From DASQPR01 sp963836775 (GTDB taxonomy: Bacteria; Actinomycetota; Actinomycetes; Mycobacteriales; Micromonosporaceae), in contig CAWIKR010000003.1 of assembly GCA_963836775.1 (NCBI GenBank), positions 3,286,001-3,350,000 of the forward strand: DNA of 64,000 nt, written 5' to 3'. Positions 50,077 through 58,227 of the stretch are shown one piece after another. The notes beneath the pieces are model-generated. The model was not told the DNA's origin, did no database searches, and worked only from the letters and a program-made list of their open reading frames with translations. The stretch's first letter is position 1, and every line of letters starts with the position of its first letter. A program made the position numbers and the translations under genes.

Positions 50077-52296
50077 ATGCTTTACCGGTACGGAACATTT
50101 GTCGCTCGGCGGGCGCGCCTGCTACTGGTGATCGCCGGTGTGGCGGTGCTCGCGGCGCTGCTGGTCGGAATGGGCGCGTTCGGCAAGTTGAAGAGCGGAG
50201 GCTTCGACGATCCGGCCTCACAATCAGCCCGGGCCGAGCAGTTGATCAACACACGATTCGGCGGACAGACCAACCTGGCATTCCTGGTCACGGCTCGCAC
50301 CGGCACGGTAGATGATCCAGCCGTCGCAGTGGCCGGGCGAGACCTCACCGGGCGACTCGGCGGCGAGTCCGGCGTCACGCAGGTCGCTTCCTACTGGTCG
50401 ACCGGATTGCCGCAGCTGCGTTCGACCGACGGTCGCGAGGCTCTGGTGGTGGCTCATATCGACGGCAGCGATGACCAGGTTCTCAGCCGCGCCAAAGAGC
50501 TGATCAGCCGGTACGCCGGCGACTCCGCCGCGATCTCGGTGTCGGCGGGCGGGTTGGCGGGCGTCAACGTCGACGTCACTTCACACGTCACGCACAGCCT
50601 CGCGGTGGCTGAGGCGATCGCCGTGCCGGTCACGATGGTCCTGCTCATCATGGCGTTCGGATCGGTCGTCGCGGCCCTGCTGCCACTCGTCATCGGCGGG
50701 CTGGCGATCGTCGGGACATTCGCCGAGCTGTACCTCCTCGGCTCGGTCACCGACGTGTCGATCTTCGCGATCAACCTGACCACGGCTCTGGGTCTGGGAC
50801 TCGGCATCGACTACGCGCTGTTCATGGTGAGCCGGTTCCGTGAGCAACTTGGCGTGGGCGACGATGTGGCGCGCGCCGTCGCGATCACGGTCGCGACGGC
50901 CGGCCGTACCATCGCGTTCTCCGCGGCCACGGTGGCGGCCGCGCTGGCCGCGATGCTGGTTTTCCCGCTCTATTTCTTGCGATCGTTCGCCTACGCGGGC
51001 ATGGGTGTCGTGGTCATCGCGGCAGTGAGCGCGATGCTGGTCGCCCCGGCGCTGTTGGCCGTGCTCGGACCCCGCATCAATGGCGGCCGCCTGCCCTGGT
51101 CGCAGGCCGCGCGCGGAGCCGCCTCGCCGTGGTGGGGACGGCTCGCCAGCGCGGTCATGCGCCGCCCAGCCTGGGCCGCGGTTCCGGTCGTCGTCGTTCT
51201 TCTGGTGCTGGCCGCGCCGTTGCTCGGCGTACGGTTCGGCACGGCAACCGATCCCGGCGTGCTGCACGCCGGCGCGTCGAGCCGTCAGGTGTACGACGCG
51301 ATGTCGACGCGATTCCCGGGCAACGCGACCGCACCGATCGATGTGGTCACCACCGACGCCGTCGGCCCGGCAGCGCTGTCGGACTACGCGACCGGGCTCT
51401 CACAGCTGCCCGGCGTCGTGGCGGTGCAGTCCAGCGCGGGCACGTTTGCCGCGGGTGCGAAGGCAGGTCCCGGCGATCCGGCGCTCGGCCGACCGTCGAG
51501 TGAGCGAATCACCGTGATCACCGACCGGACGCCGAAGTCGGCGGCGGCCCAACAGCTGGTCCGCGACGTGCGGGACCGCCCCGGCCCGGCCGGCTCGGAC
51601 ACTGTCGTCGGGGGCCAGGATGCGCAGTTCATCGACACCGTCCACGCTCTCGGGAGCCGCCTCCCGCTGGCGGTCGGCTTGGTGGTGCTGACCACGTTCG
51701 TCGTCCTGTTCCTGTTCACCGGCAGCGTGGTGCAGCCGATCCGGGCGCTGATCTTCGGCGCCCTGACCCTGGCCGCGACGCTCGGCGTGCTGACCTGGAT
51801 GTTCCAGGACGGACACCTAGGCGGCGTCCTCGGTTTCACGCCGCGGCCGATGGACATGGCGATGACGGTGCTCCTGTTCTGCATCACCTTCGGCCTATCG
51901 ATGGACTACGAGGTCTTCGTCTTCAGCCGGATCAAGGAACTGCACGACGTCGGCGAACCTCCAGCGGTGGCGGTGCCAGCCGGCCTGGCCCGAACCGGAC
52001 GCATCGTCTCGACCGCGGCCGGCCTGCTCGCGGTCACCTTCTTCGCCTTCTCCACCGGCTCGGTCAGCTTCCTGCAGATGTTCGGCATCGGCTGCGGGTT
52101 GGCGATCCTCATCGACGCCACCCTGGTTCGCGGAATCCTGGTGCCCGCATCCATGCGCCTGCTCGGCCCCGCCGCCTGGTACGCGCCGAAACCGCTGCGC
52201 CGCCTGCACACCCGGATCCGATTCGCCGAACCATCACCGGTGGCTCCCATCAAGGTGCCAGCTGCCGAACGCCCAGACCTGGGTGTCCACGTGTGA
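50077..52296 (+). CDS. MmpL/RND-superfamily transporter
   Basis: The 739-residue protein has the MmpL layout: helix 1, an extracytoplasmic domain, helices 2-6 with G-L-G-L-G-I-D-Y-A-L-F-M-V-S-R-F-R, helix 7, a second extracytoplasmic domain, and helices 8-12 with I-T-F-G-L-S-M-D-Y-E-V-F-V-F. The two D-Y pairs are the proton-relay positions. Such proteins export lipids, siderophores or drugs using the proton gradient. Three starts are in frame; this ATG has GGGG 8 nt upstream. The 3' region 51609-52166 is duplicated at 20695-21252. A divergent TetR gene probably regulates it. Confidence 0.92.
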   Translation: MLYRYGTFVARRARLLLVIAGVAVLAALLVGMGAFGKLKSGGFDDPASQSARAEQLINTRFGGQTNLAFLVTARTGTVDDPAVAVAGRDLTGRLGGESGVTQVASYWSTGLPQLRSTDGREALVVAHIDGSDDQVLSRAKELISRYAGDSAAISVSAGGLAGVNVDVTSHVTHSLAVAEAIAVPVTMVLLIMAFGSVVAALLPLVIGGLAIVGTFAELYLLGSVTDVSIFAINLTTALGLGLGIDYALFMVSRFREQLGVGDDVARAVAITVATAGRTIAFSAATVAAALAAMLVFPLYFLRSFAYAGMGVVVIAAVSAMLVAPALLAVLGPRINGGRLPWSQAARGAASPWWGRLASAVMRRPAWAAVPVVVVLLVLAAPLLGVRFGTATDPGVLHAGASSRQVYDAMSTRFPGNATAPIDVVTTDAVGPAALSDYATGLSQLPGVVAVQSSAGTFAAGAKAGPGDPALGRPSSERITVITDRTPKSAAAQQLVRDVRDRPGPAGSDTVVGGQDAQFIDTVHALGSRLPLAVGLVVLTTFVVLFLFTGSVVQPIRALIFGALTLAATLGVLTWMFQDGHLGGVLGFTPRPMDMAMTVLLFCITFGLSMDYEVFVFSRIKELHDVGEPPAVAVPAGLARTGRIVSTAAGLLAVTFFAFSTGSVSFLQMFGIGCGLAILIDATLVRGILVPASMRLLGPAAWYAPKPLRRLHTRIRFAEPSPVAPIKVPAAERPDLGVHV
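51609..52166 (+). repeat. 558-bp segmental duplication (copy 2, within intact mmpL)
   Basis: This is the native context of the segment repeated at 20695-21252, since it is continuous with the rest of mmpL on both sides. It spans from the end of the second extracytoplasmic domain through helix 12. Six mismatches were seen in the alignment. Confidence 0.92.
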
Positions 52297-52329
52297 GGCC
52301 ATCTCCAATACCTGCGGCTTCGACACCCG

Positions 52330-52565
52330 TGGCACATCAGCTTTGAACCGAACCCGGTGCACCTGCGGTGGCGCTTCGATCCGGTGGTTCTCGTACTGCT
52401 CGACGTGGTGCCACGCCGCGGGGCCAGGTCGTCCTCGGACCGTCTGACCTTCAGCGTGGTCGCGGCGTGGTGGAACAAGCCGACGGGCCGCCTAGCCGTC
52501 GCGCCGGGCCGAGACCAACACGTCGATGACCTGTCCGTGCTGGTCGACGGCCCGGTAAATGCGCG
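52330..52565 (-). mobile_element. IS6 transposase central fragments
   Basis: On the minus strand R-I-Y-R-A-V-D-Q-H-G-Q-V-I-D-V-L-V-S-A-R-R-D-G (about 52492-52562) is the segment containing the second catalytic Asp of IS6 transposases. It is followed by decayed K-V-R-R-S-E-D-D and W-H-H-V-E-Q-Y-E-N-H-R-I-E-A near 52370-52415. This is the core that most other copies in this window have lost. It directly abuts the methyltransferase stop codon. Confidence 0.7.
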
Positions 52566-52567
52566 GC

Positions 52568-53407
52568 TCAGGGGCAGCGGGCCTGGATGAGCCAAGACGC
52601 TGAGCCGAAGGTGACACCGGACGGCGTCTCGTGCGCGGCGATGATCGCGCGCAGCTGGTCGAGCGCAGTGGCCTTGTCGGCATCGCCGAGGTCAGCGAGC
52701 AGACCGCGGGTCGGGCCATCATCGGACAGGAGCGCGTACGCCTCAGCGGTGGTAGCCCCAAACACCGACAGCTCGCGGACGTCGTCGAACCCGACATCGG
52801 TGAAGCCGGTCTCCGATAGCAGGGCGCTGACCTGATCGCGATCGGCCAGTCCGAACGGTCCGGGCGTTCCCACGGCCGGGGGCGGCAAGTCTCGCCCCAT
52901 CGCCAACGCTTCGCGCAGCACTGTCAGCCACTCGTTGTCCTCAAGTCGCTGCCATGCCATCAGGGCGATGCGGCCGCCGGGGCGCAGCGCTCGCCGGAGG
53001 TTGGTGAACGCGGCCACCTTGTCGTCGAAGAACATCGCCCCGGCGTTACTGATGATGACGTCGAAGCTGTCTGGCTCGAAGTCGTGGACCTGCGCATCAC
53101 CGTGCACGAAGGTGACGTTGGTCAATCCCGCGGCCGCACTGCGCGCCCGCGCATTGGTAAGCATTGCCGTTGACAGGTCGATGCCCACGACCTCGCCGGG
53201 CTCGGCCATCCGCGCAGCCTCGCGCGTCGAAGCGCCGTTGCCGCACCCGAGGTCAAGGACGCGTTCACCGGAGGCGATCGCCGCCGCCTGCAACAACAAC
53301 CGACGATGCCCCGCCCCGCGGGTCTCGTACTGGTCAGCGGACGCGGCCCAGATGTCACCGTCGGGACCGTCCCACGCCGTGCGCATGTCGGCGTTCGGTT
53401 CGGACAT
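52568..53407 (-). CDS. Class I SAM-dependent methyltransferase
   Basis: The 279-residue protein carries the SAM motif V-L-D-L-G-C-G-N-G-A-S-T (motif I), V-V-G-I-D-L-S (motif II acidic residue), F-V-H-G-D-A-Q and F-D-V-I-I-S-N-A-G-A-M-F-F (motifs III/IV), and L-R-P-G-G-R-I-A-L-M-A-W. It belongs to the UbiE/methyltransf_11/25-like group; the substrate is unknown. TAAATT ends 6 nt before the ATG, suggesting leaderless expression. The C-terminus F-G-S-A-S-W-L-I looks complete even though an IS6 fragment follows immediately. Confidence 0.88.
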   Translation of the reverse strand: MSEPNADMRTAWDGPDGDIWAASADQYETRGAGHRRLLLQAAAIASGERVLDLGCGNGASTREAARMAEPGEVVGIDLSTAMLTNARARSAAAGLTNVTFVHGDAQVHDFEPDSFDVIISNAGAMFFDDKVAAFTNLRRALRPGGRIALMAWQRLEDNEWLTVLREALAMGRDLPPPAVGTPGPFGLADRDQVSALLSETGFTDVGFDDVRELSVFGATTAEAYALLSDDGPTRGLLADLGDADKATALDQLRAIIAAHETPSGVTFGSASWLIQARCP

Positions 53408-53587
53408 GCCTTGAATTTAGTCCGGTCGGCACGCCGGTAGACCAGAATGTCGCGGTCGATTCATACGCCGCTGTCCTCAGTCGCATGGCTCTCGAGACAA
53501 CTCGCCGTCGAGTCCGAGCCGGGTAGCCGCTGCTCTCAGCAGGCGCTTGCTCGCATGCAACTCGCGGTAGCCGCCCCGGCCGGCTGA
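53408..53587. other. Intergenic, no gene recognised
   Basis: Short stretch upstream of the methyltransferase containing its likely -10 (TAAATT on the minus strand). No coding content is recognised. Confidence 0.3.
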
Positions 53588-53800
53588 CCGGGCGCTGCTT
53601 GCCGCACTGCTCCAGCCGCTCCCCCGCCAGATACTCCGACGGATCCGACTACTGGTGCGTCCCGGGACCGTGCTGCACTGGCACCGCGACCTGATCGCCG
53701 CACGTCACGCCCGCATCTCCCGTCCGAAACGGGCTCGGCGGCCACCCACCGTCCAGATCGATCCGCGACCTGGCGTGGTGTCTCGTTATCAGCCGGTGAT
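53588..53800 (+). mobile_element. Integrase-core (IS481-like) transposase N-terminal fragment
   Basis: L-L-A-A-L-L-Q-P-L-P-R then L-V-R-P-G-T-V-L-H-W-H-R-D-L-I-A-A-R-H and R-P-K-R-A-R-R-P-P-T-V match the helix-turn-helix linker of actinobacterial integrase-core transposases (L-V-x-P-x-T-L-L-R-W-H-R-x-L, then R-R-P-G-R-P-P-T). The catalytic domain is absent. It complements the central and C-terminal pieces at 19.4, 30.5 and 31.4 kb. Confidence 0.6.
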
Positions 53801-53881
53801 TGATGCGAGTGCGACCGGCCTTCGTGCAGGGGTCTGTGCGGCATGTCAGAACCGGAGGGGCGACCAGCAGGGAACCCGCAG

Positions 53882-54829
53882 TTATCCGAGGCGCCGTAGC
53901 GCTGTCTCGATAGCGACCTCGACCCGGGAAGTCATGCCGGGCACATCGACGGGACGGCGCCCAGCGACCTGACCACGGATCCACTTCGGCCCGCTATCGT
54001 CATAGTGCAGCAGGGCATACAGGTCCCACCACGGATCGAGAGTCACCCCGGCGATCGACTCATACAGCGACCGAAGCTGCTCCGACCACTCGGGCGAGTA
54101 GAGCGCCGCCAAGTATCGCCGACAGTGCCCGACGTCAATCGCGCGCGACCCCCGATGGATGGAGTTCCAATCGGTCAGTCCAGTAATCCTCCCGCGCGAC
54201 CACAGCATGTTGACAGGCAGGAGATCGCAGTGCAGAAAGACGGCAGTGTCCTGCGGCGGCGGCGGCGCCGCCATGACACCAAACGCCGCCTTCCACACAG
54301 CGGGCTTCTGGGCGTCGACCGGCATCTGAAACCCGTCTAGAGGAGCGATCCAAGAATCCGTCCAAGGTCTGAACATCTTCGCGGGGAGATCGAGGGAATG
54401 CAGCAATACAGCAATCTCCGCGATCCTCGTCATCCACGACCGAGGTTCCGCCGGATTGAGGTCAACATGCCCCGGCAACCGTGTCATCACCAACGATGGC
54501 GCGCCCCCCGTCGAAGCACCAGCAACATCAGCAGCCAGGATGCTCGGAACCGGGAGCCCGCTTCCCGCCACCACACCAAGGTTGGCGATCTCCTTCTCCA
54601 AGCTCCCCTGCAGGCCAAGCCCGCCCGGGTACTGCCGCAGTACGACGAACGTTCGCATTCCACGTCGCTCGACAGTCAGCCGATTCACGGCGGAGCAGAC
54701 GCCACCGGTCAATCGGCGACAGCCAACGATGCGACTGCCCCGACCCATCGACGCCGCAACCCAGGCGAGAGTCTCCACGGAGGGCCGACGCTGCCTGAAC
54801 CCGCCATCCCTCCAGTCGCCGTCGGTCAT
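53882..54829 (-). CDS. Aminoglycoside phosphotransferase (APH)-family protein
   Basis: The 315-residue protein has the APH core: an N-terminal lobe with F-V-V-L-R-Q-Y (ATP-binding position), catalytic loop F-L-H-C-D-L-L-P-V-N-M-L-W and metal Asp in L-T-D-W-N-S-I-H-R-G. The catalytic loop has C in place of the usual G. Residues Asp and Asn are kept, so it may be active as a kinase on a small alcohol or antibiotic. TAGGCT ends 7 nt before the ATG, suggesting leaderless expression. It is not closely similar to the APH-like gene at 36.5 kb. Confidence 0.82.
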   Translation of the reverse strand: MTDGDWRDGGFRQRRPSVETLAWVAASMGRGSRIVGCRRLTGGVCSAVNRLTVERRGMRTFVVLRQYPGGLGLQGSLEKEIANLGVVAGSGLPVPSILAADVAGASTGGAPSLVMTRLPGHVDLNPAEPRSWMTRIAEIAVLLHSLDLPAKMFRPWTDSWIAPLDGFQMPVDAQKPAVWKAAFGVMAAPPPPQDTAVFLHCDLLPVNMLWSRGRITGLTDWNSIHRGSRAIDVGHCRRYLAALYSPEWSEQLRSLYESIAGVTLDPWWDLYALLHYDDSGPKWIRGQVAGRRPVDVPGMTSRVEVAIETALRRLG

Positions 54830-54887
54830 GATCGCGAGCCTATTCGTCAGGGGCCTGCGGCGATACGGGTTTCTAACCCGCCAGAGC

Positions 54888-55256
54888 TTAGCTGGACTGC
54901 ATCAGACCGATCTCCTGCAAACTTCCGGTGTAATCCCCGATGAGCTGCTGGATCGCACTGTCGGTACCACCGGCGTACGCCTGGATCTCAAAATCGGAGA
55001 CAATGGCGCTCGCCTGATTGTTCAGTTTGAGCGTTTGCTCCTCAACAAGGATCTTCATAATCTCGTCCAGATCGCCCCAGGCCATCATGAAGCCGCCGGG
55101 GTTCCCAGTGACGGACAAAAATTCGTGGTGTCCGTGTACCCGGCCGGACTTCGCCATGCCTTCAAAGTAGGCAATTGCCTTCCCGAAAACGTCCAGACCA
55201 CTGAGCTCCCGACCCGGGATGCTCGCGCCCCAGCGGATCATAATCGCGCCATTCAT
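54888..55256 (-). CDS. Hypothetical alpha/beta protein, 122 residues
   Basis: M-N-G-A-I-M-I-R-W-G-A-S-I-P-G-R-E begins a soluble protein with A-I-A-Y-F-E-G-M-A-K-S-G-R-V-H-G-H, G-G-F-M-M-A-W-G-D and helix-rich C-terminal D-S-A-I-Q-Q-L-I-G-D-Y. The pattern of a helix followed by G-R-V and a GGFMM strand resembles ferredoxin-like dimeric alpha-beta barrels (YCII/EthD-like), but I cannot assign a family firmly. GGGGGAG lies just before the ATG. It is a single gene, with composition slightly lower in GC than the neighbours. Confidence 0.65.
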   Translation of the reverse strand: MNGAIMIRWGASIPGRELSGLDVFGKAIAYFEGMAKSGRVHGHHEFLSVTGNPGGFMMAWGDLDEIMKILVEEQTLKLNNQASAIVSDFEIQAYAGGTDSAIQQLIGDYTGSLQEIGLMQSS

Positions 55257-55485
55257 AACTCCCCCTGTGATGTGCGATCAGCGAGTCCGAGCACCACCAC
55301 GGTGTCGACTAAAATATAGGCACGGCAAACATCGTGACGTGGCCACTCCGACGCTTTCCGAGCGCCGACTGGCAGGCGCGGCTGGTCGATCAAGACCGCA
55401 GACGACCTGATAGCGCGGCTTTGATGCGTTAAGCGACCTTCAAGATCCCGGGCCCCATACTGCTCGCAAGATCGAAATCGCGGTC

Positions 55486-55556
55486 CTGTTGCATTCGAGG
55501 GGTCCGTTGCGTTCGTCGATTGTGGATCGGGCAGGATGGGTCGGTGAGGCTCTCGG
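55486..55556 (+). mobile_element. IS6 left-end remnant
   Basis: CTGTTGCATTCG and then CGTTCGTCGATTGTGGATCG followed by GGGCAGGATGGG match the 5' region of the IS6 copy at 16381, up to the position of its transposase start codon (GTGAGGCTC). After that unrelated sequence follows. The stretch from 55257 to 55485 contains no gene. Confidence 0.6.
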
Positions 55557-55559
55557 CTT

Positions 55560-55698
55560 CACGAACGCCACCGCGTTCAGTCCAACCGATGTCATGCCGC
55601 TGGCGCCGTGGGCGAAGCTGGCGATGACCGCGCAGGCGTTCGGTTCGCTCGCGGTTCTCGGACTCGTGATCGCCCGCGCGGTGAACATCCTGAAGTAG
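55560..55698 (+). pseudogene. C-terminal fragment of a membrane protein
   Basis: T-A-F-S-P-T-D-V-M-P-L-A-P-W-A-K-L-A-M, then S-L-A-V-L-G-L-V-I-A-R-A-V-N-I-L-K and stop. One amphipathic and one hydrophobic helix resemble the C-terminus of actinobacterial multi-pass proteins with an (A)FSPTDxMPL motif, possibly channel-like. The 5' part was replaced by the IS6 left end. Confidence 0.5.
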
Positions 55699-56011
55699 CC
55701 AGACGCCGCCAGCGACCTGTCCCGCCAATGTTCCGACGGCGTGTGAAGTTCGACGCCCGATGTGAACAAGCCGAGCCGGCGCGGAAGTGGTGTCGCGCTG
55801 CCTGCAGAGCCGGGCCGGCGCATTCTCGGCAACGCGATCGGCGACGCTGCGACCGCTCCAGGCGGCCCAGCCTCCGTAATTCACGAACGGTTCAATCGCC
55901 CCGGTGCTGTCCTACGAGGCGATCGCCGCGTTCTACGTGTTCCAGTCCCAGCGGCGCTGCGCTGCGACGCGGACGTCGACCCACGCGGCGCTCATCCCGA
56001 GCGGGCGGGGC
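55699..56011. other. Decayed region
   Basis: Short open stretches such as A-P-V-L-S-Y-E-A-I-A-A-F-Y-V-F-Q near 55895-55945 look like remnants of a membrane protein, but frames break quickly and no gene can be called. Confidence 0.3.
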
Positions 56012-56368
56012 TCATCGGGCGGCGGTCGGCGCGTCGACCGCGCATGCTCCAACGTCACGCTCGAGATTGACTAATGCGGGTATCAGGGTGCCATCGATCA
56101 GCATCATGACGGCAGGCGGCACGCGTGTCAGCACGAGAGCGCACTGGTTCGCCCGGGCTCGACGGTCGAGGTCGAGGTCGATGAACAGACCGTCACCATC
56201 GAGTATTCGCGCGTCATGCAGGTCAAGCTCAAGTCGGCGCGGGCACCGGAGTAACACGTCCTTCACTACGGCATACAGAGGCGAAGCGGTTTCGGGGGTG
56301 ATGTCACCGGCTACAGCGATTCTTCCCACCGCTGGTGACAGCGCCCGAAGGTGCACCGCAACCTTCAT
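56012..56368 (-). CDS. STAS-domain protein lacking the phosphorylatable serine
   Basis: The 118-residue protein fits the STAS fold of anti-sigma-factor antagonists: G-R-I-A-V-A-G-D-I-T-P-E-T-A first strand and helix, then L-E-L-D-L-H-D-A-R-I-L-D-G-D-G-L-F at the site usually written D-L-x-x-V-x-x-x-D-S-S-G. Here D-G-D-G replaces D-S-S-G, so the serine phosphorylated by RsbW-type kinases is missing; an Asp may mimic or bypass it. The start is uncertain among three in-frame ATGs; this one has GGTGG 9 nt upstream and begins where the family begins. It could pair with the ATPase at 31 kb or act elsewhere. Confidence 0.7.
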   Translation of the reverse strand: MKVAVHLRALSPAVGRIAVAGDITPETASPLYAVVKDVLLRCPRRLELDLHDARILDGDGLFIDLDLDRRARANQCALVLTRVPPAVMMLIDGTLIPALVNLERDVGACAVDAPTAAR

Positions 56369-56899
56369 GGTCTGCATCCACCGCAACATACCCGATGAAA
56401 AGGTTGCGGAATCGCATTTGGACAGATGCCACCGCAGCGCCAGGCGTCCTAGCAGGTCGGTACATCAAGCGTCGTCATCTCCGACTTACCTGGTCAAAGA
56501 CGACATGACGGTGACCTTGGACCCGGCGACCAGGTCACCGTCTGGCCAATGGCGGTGAAGATCGAGAACGTTAGGGTCCCGCCGTGCACCCCGATCCCTA
56601 CCGCGCCGGCAGCGCGGGCACGGGTGACATCCGCTGTCCTACTACAGCGAGGCGCGATTGCGGCCTCGACTCACTGCACCGACACGGCGCGGATGTCGTT
56701 GTTTGGTCGTTTGACCGATTTGCTGAGTTCGGCCCCGCGGCCCCGCACTCTGCACCATCATGAGTAGTGGCAAAGCTCCGCTTGATGGGCGACAGTGGCC
56801 GACGGTGCTGGATCGGGCACCGTCGATCCCGAACGAGTACGCCTTGGAAGCGCGGCCGGACGTCCCGATTGTCGTGAGTTCCAGTAAGACGAGGCGACC
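56369..56899. other. Intergenic, no gene recognised
   Basis: About 500 nt upstream of the aquaporin gene. A 50-codon frame from an ATG at 56760 (M-S-S-G-K-A-P-L-D-G-R) is possible but has no recognisable motif or ribosome binding site. Confidence 0.3.
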
Positions 56900-57775
56900 T
56901 TGTCAGACGTGACCAGACTGCATAACGTGTCGTCGGCCGAGCAGCGGGACGCCGGCCGGGCTCGGAGCCTGCTCGTACTTGAGTTCGGTAGCAGCGAGGA
57001 CTTCGACAACCCGCGCCGGGAGTGGCGGCGGCTGTTCTCGGAACTGCTTGGCACCTTCTTCCTCGTCCTCGTCGCCGCCGGCGGCGGGATCCTGCACGGC
57101 GAAGGCCAGATCAGTCTTGCCGCCGCCGTCGTCGCACCCGGTCTGATGGTCATGGCCATCATCCTGTTCATGGGCGCCGTGTCCGGCGCCCACCTCAACC
57201 CCGGCGTCTCGCTCGCGTTCGCCCTGCGCGGCGACTTCCCCTGGAAGCGGGTACCCGGATACATCGTCGTCCAACTCATCGGCGCGACCCTCGCCTGCCT
57301 GTTCCTCGACGGCGTATTCGGCAACATCCAGCACCTCGGCGCGACCCTGCCCGGACCGGGCTACGCGAACTGGCAAGCGCTTCTCATGGAGATCGCCCTG
57401 ACCACCGGTTTGGTCAGCGTGATCCTCGGCACCGCGTCATCCGCACAGAACGTCGGCGGGCTAGCCGCGCTCGGCGTCGGCGGTTACATCGCCCTTGCCG
57501 GCCTGTGGTCAGCACCGGTCAGCGGCACCTCAATGAACTCAGCCCGCTCGTTCGGGCCCGCACTCGTCAGCGGCGACTGGACCAGCTACTGGGTCTACGT
57601 CGTCGGCCCGCTCACCGGCGCGGTAATCGCCGTCGGGTTCGCCTTCATCCTGCGCGGACGCGGTGGCGACCGATCCGGCCGCACCGCCGGCTCCGGCCGT
57701 CTGCACGCCGAGTCCGACCAGCAACCGCCAACCGCGCGCCGGACCGATGACGGTCAGACCAAACCGCCGGGATGA
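56900..57775 (+). CDS. Aquaporin/MIP-family channel with NPG and NSA loops
   Basis: The 291-residue protein has six hydrophobic helices and two half-helix loops: G-A-V-S-G-A-H-L-N-P-G-V-S-L-A-F (NPG in place of NPA) and A-P-V-S-G-T-S-M-N-S-A-R-S-F-G-P-A-L (NSA in place of NPA). The Arg after the second motif is kept. An about 45-residue hydrophilic N-terminus and a C-terminal tail of about 45 residues are cytoplasmic. Altered NPA loops often go with changed selectivity (glycerol, ammonia, metalloids). The TTG start is supported by GAGG 5-6 nt upstream. No glycerol kinase or arsenic gene is adjacent. Confidence 0.87.
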   Translation: MSDVTRLHNVSSAEQRDAGRARSLLVLEFGSSEDFDNPRREWRRLFSELLGTFFLVLVAAGGGILHGEGQISLAAAVVAPGLMVMAIILFMGAVSGAHLNPGVSLAFALRGDFPWKRVPGYIVVQLIGATLACLFLDGVFGNIQHLGATLPGPGYANWQALLMEIALTTGLVSVILGTASSAQNVGGLAALGVGGYIALAGLWSAPVSGTSMNSARSFGPALVSGDWTSYWVYVVGPLTGAVIAVGFAFILRGRGGDRSGRTAGSGRLHAESDQQPPTARRTDDGQTKPPG

Positions 57776-57834
57776 CACACAACGAGCCGGTTCAAACCCC
57801 AACCCCAGGACCGGCCGGGCCGCGGCGTATTTGG

Positions 57835-57945
57835 CCTCGTGTGGGCACTCCCAAAACGACCTTCCCGCTGGTCCGTGACCTTGCCGCCGCCGGTGTGCCG
57901 ATGGCGGCGGCTGCCGGAGTGCTGGGCACGACGCAAAGGTGGCCT
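57835..57945 (+). mobile_element. Possible IS3 OrfB N-terminal scrap
   Basis: F-P-L-V-R-D-L-A-A-A-G-V-P-M-A-A-A-A-G-V-L-G resembles the start of IS3 OrfB transposases (R-F-P-L-V-R-D-L-A-A-D-G-F-P-V-x-V-T-C-R-V-L). The rest of the frame is unrelated. Weak evidence. Confidence 0.35.
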
Positions 57946-57998
57946 CGGACAGTGACGAAATGGCTTACCGCGGCGCGTCTAGAGCGCACGCTGAGGGG

Positions 57999-58184
57999 AT
58001 GACCGACGATCCCAGCGAGCTGACCATCTGCCCGTATTGCGGTGCATCACTAAGCGAAAAGATCGAATCGCCGGACACCGGTCCTGGCGACGATCCCAGG
58101 ATCTTTCACTATGTGTGCGTTGATGATCACGAAGGCGACGTCGCGCAAGATGCGTCAGGCAGAACCGAATTGGTCGAGGTCTAG
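57999..58184 (+). CDS. Small CPYCG zinc-ribbon-like protein, 61 residues
   Basis: M-T-D-D-P-S-E-L-T-I-C-P-Y-C-G-A-S-L carries one CxxC knuckle; a later Y-V-C-V-D-D-H could add a Cys and a His to complete a zinc site. The rest is acidic and hydrophilic. No domain family can be named. GAGGGG lies very close to the ATG, so the start is uncertain, and an overlapping longer frame from 57939 exists. Confidence 0.45.
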   Translation: MTDDPSELTICPYCGASLSEKIESPDTGPGDDPRIFHYVCVDDHEGDVAQDASGRTELVEV

Positions 58185-58227
58185 CTCCAACGTCATTCAG
58201 TTAGGAGCGGCGCAACCGGCGCCGCCC

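Noticed and set aside
20650..52300. The two MmpL segments as two independent full transporters
   Set aside because: Only the 50.1-52.3 kb copy has the N-terminal half and first membrane bundle; the 20.7-kb copy is a 558-bp piece.
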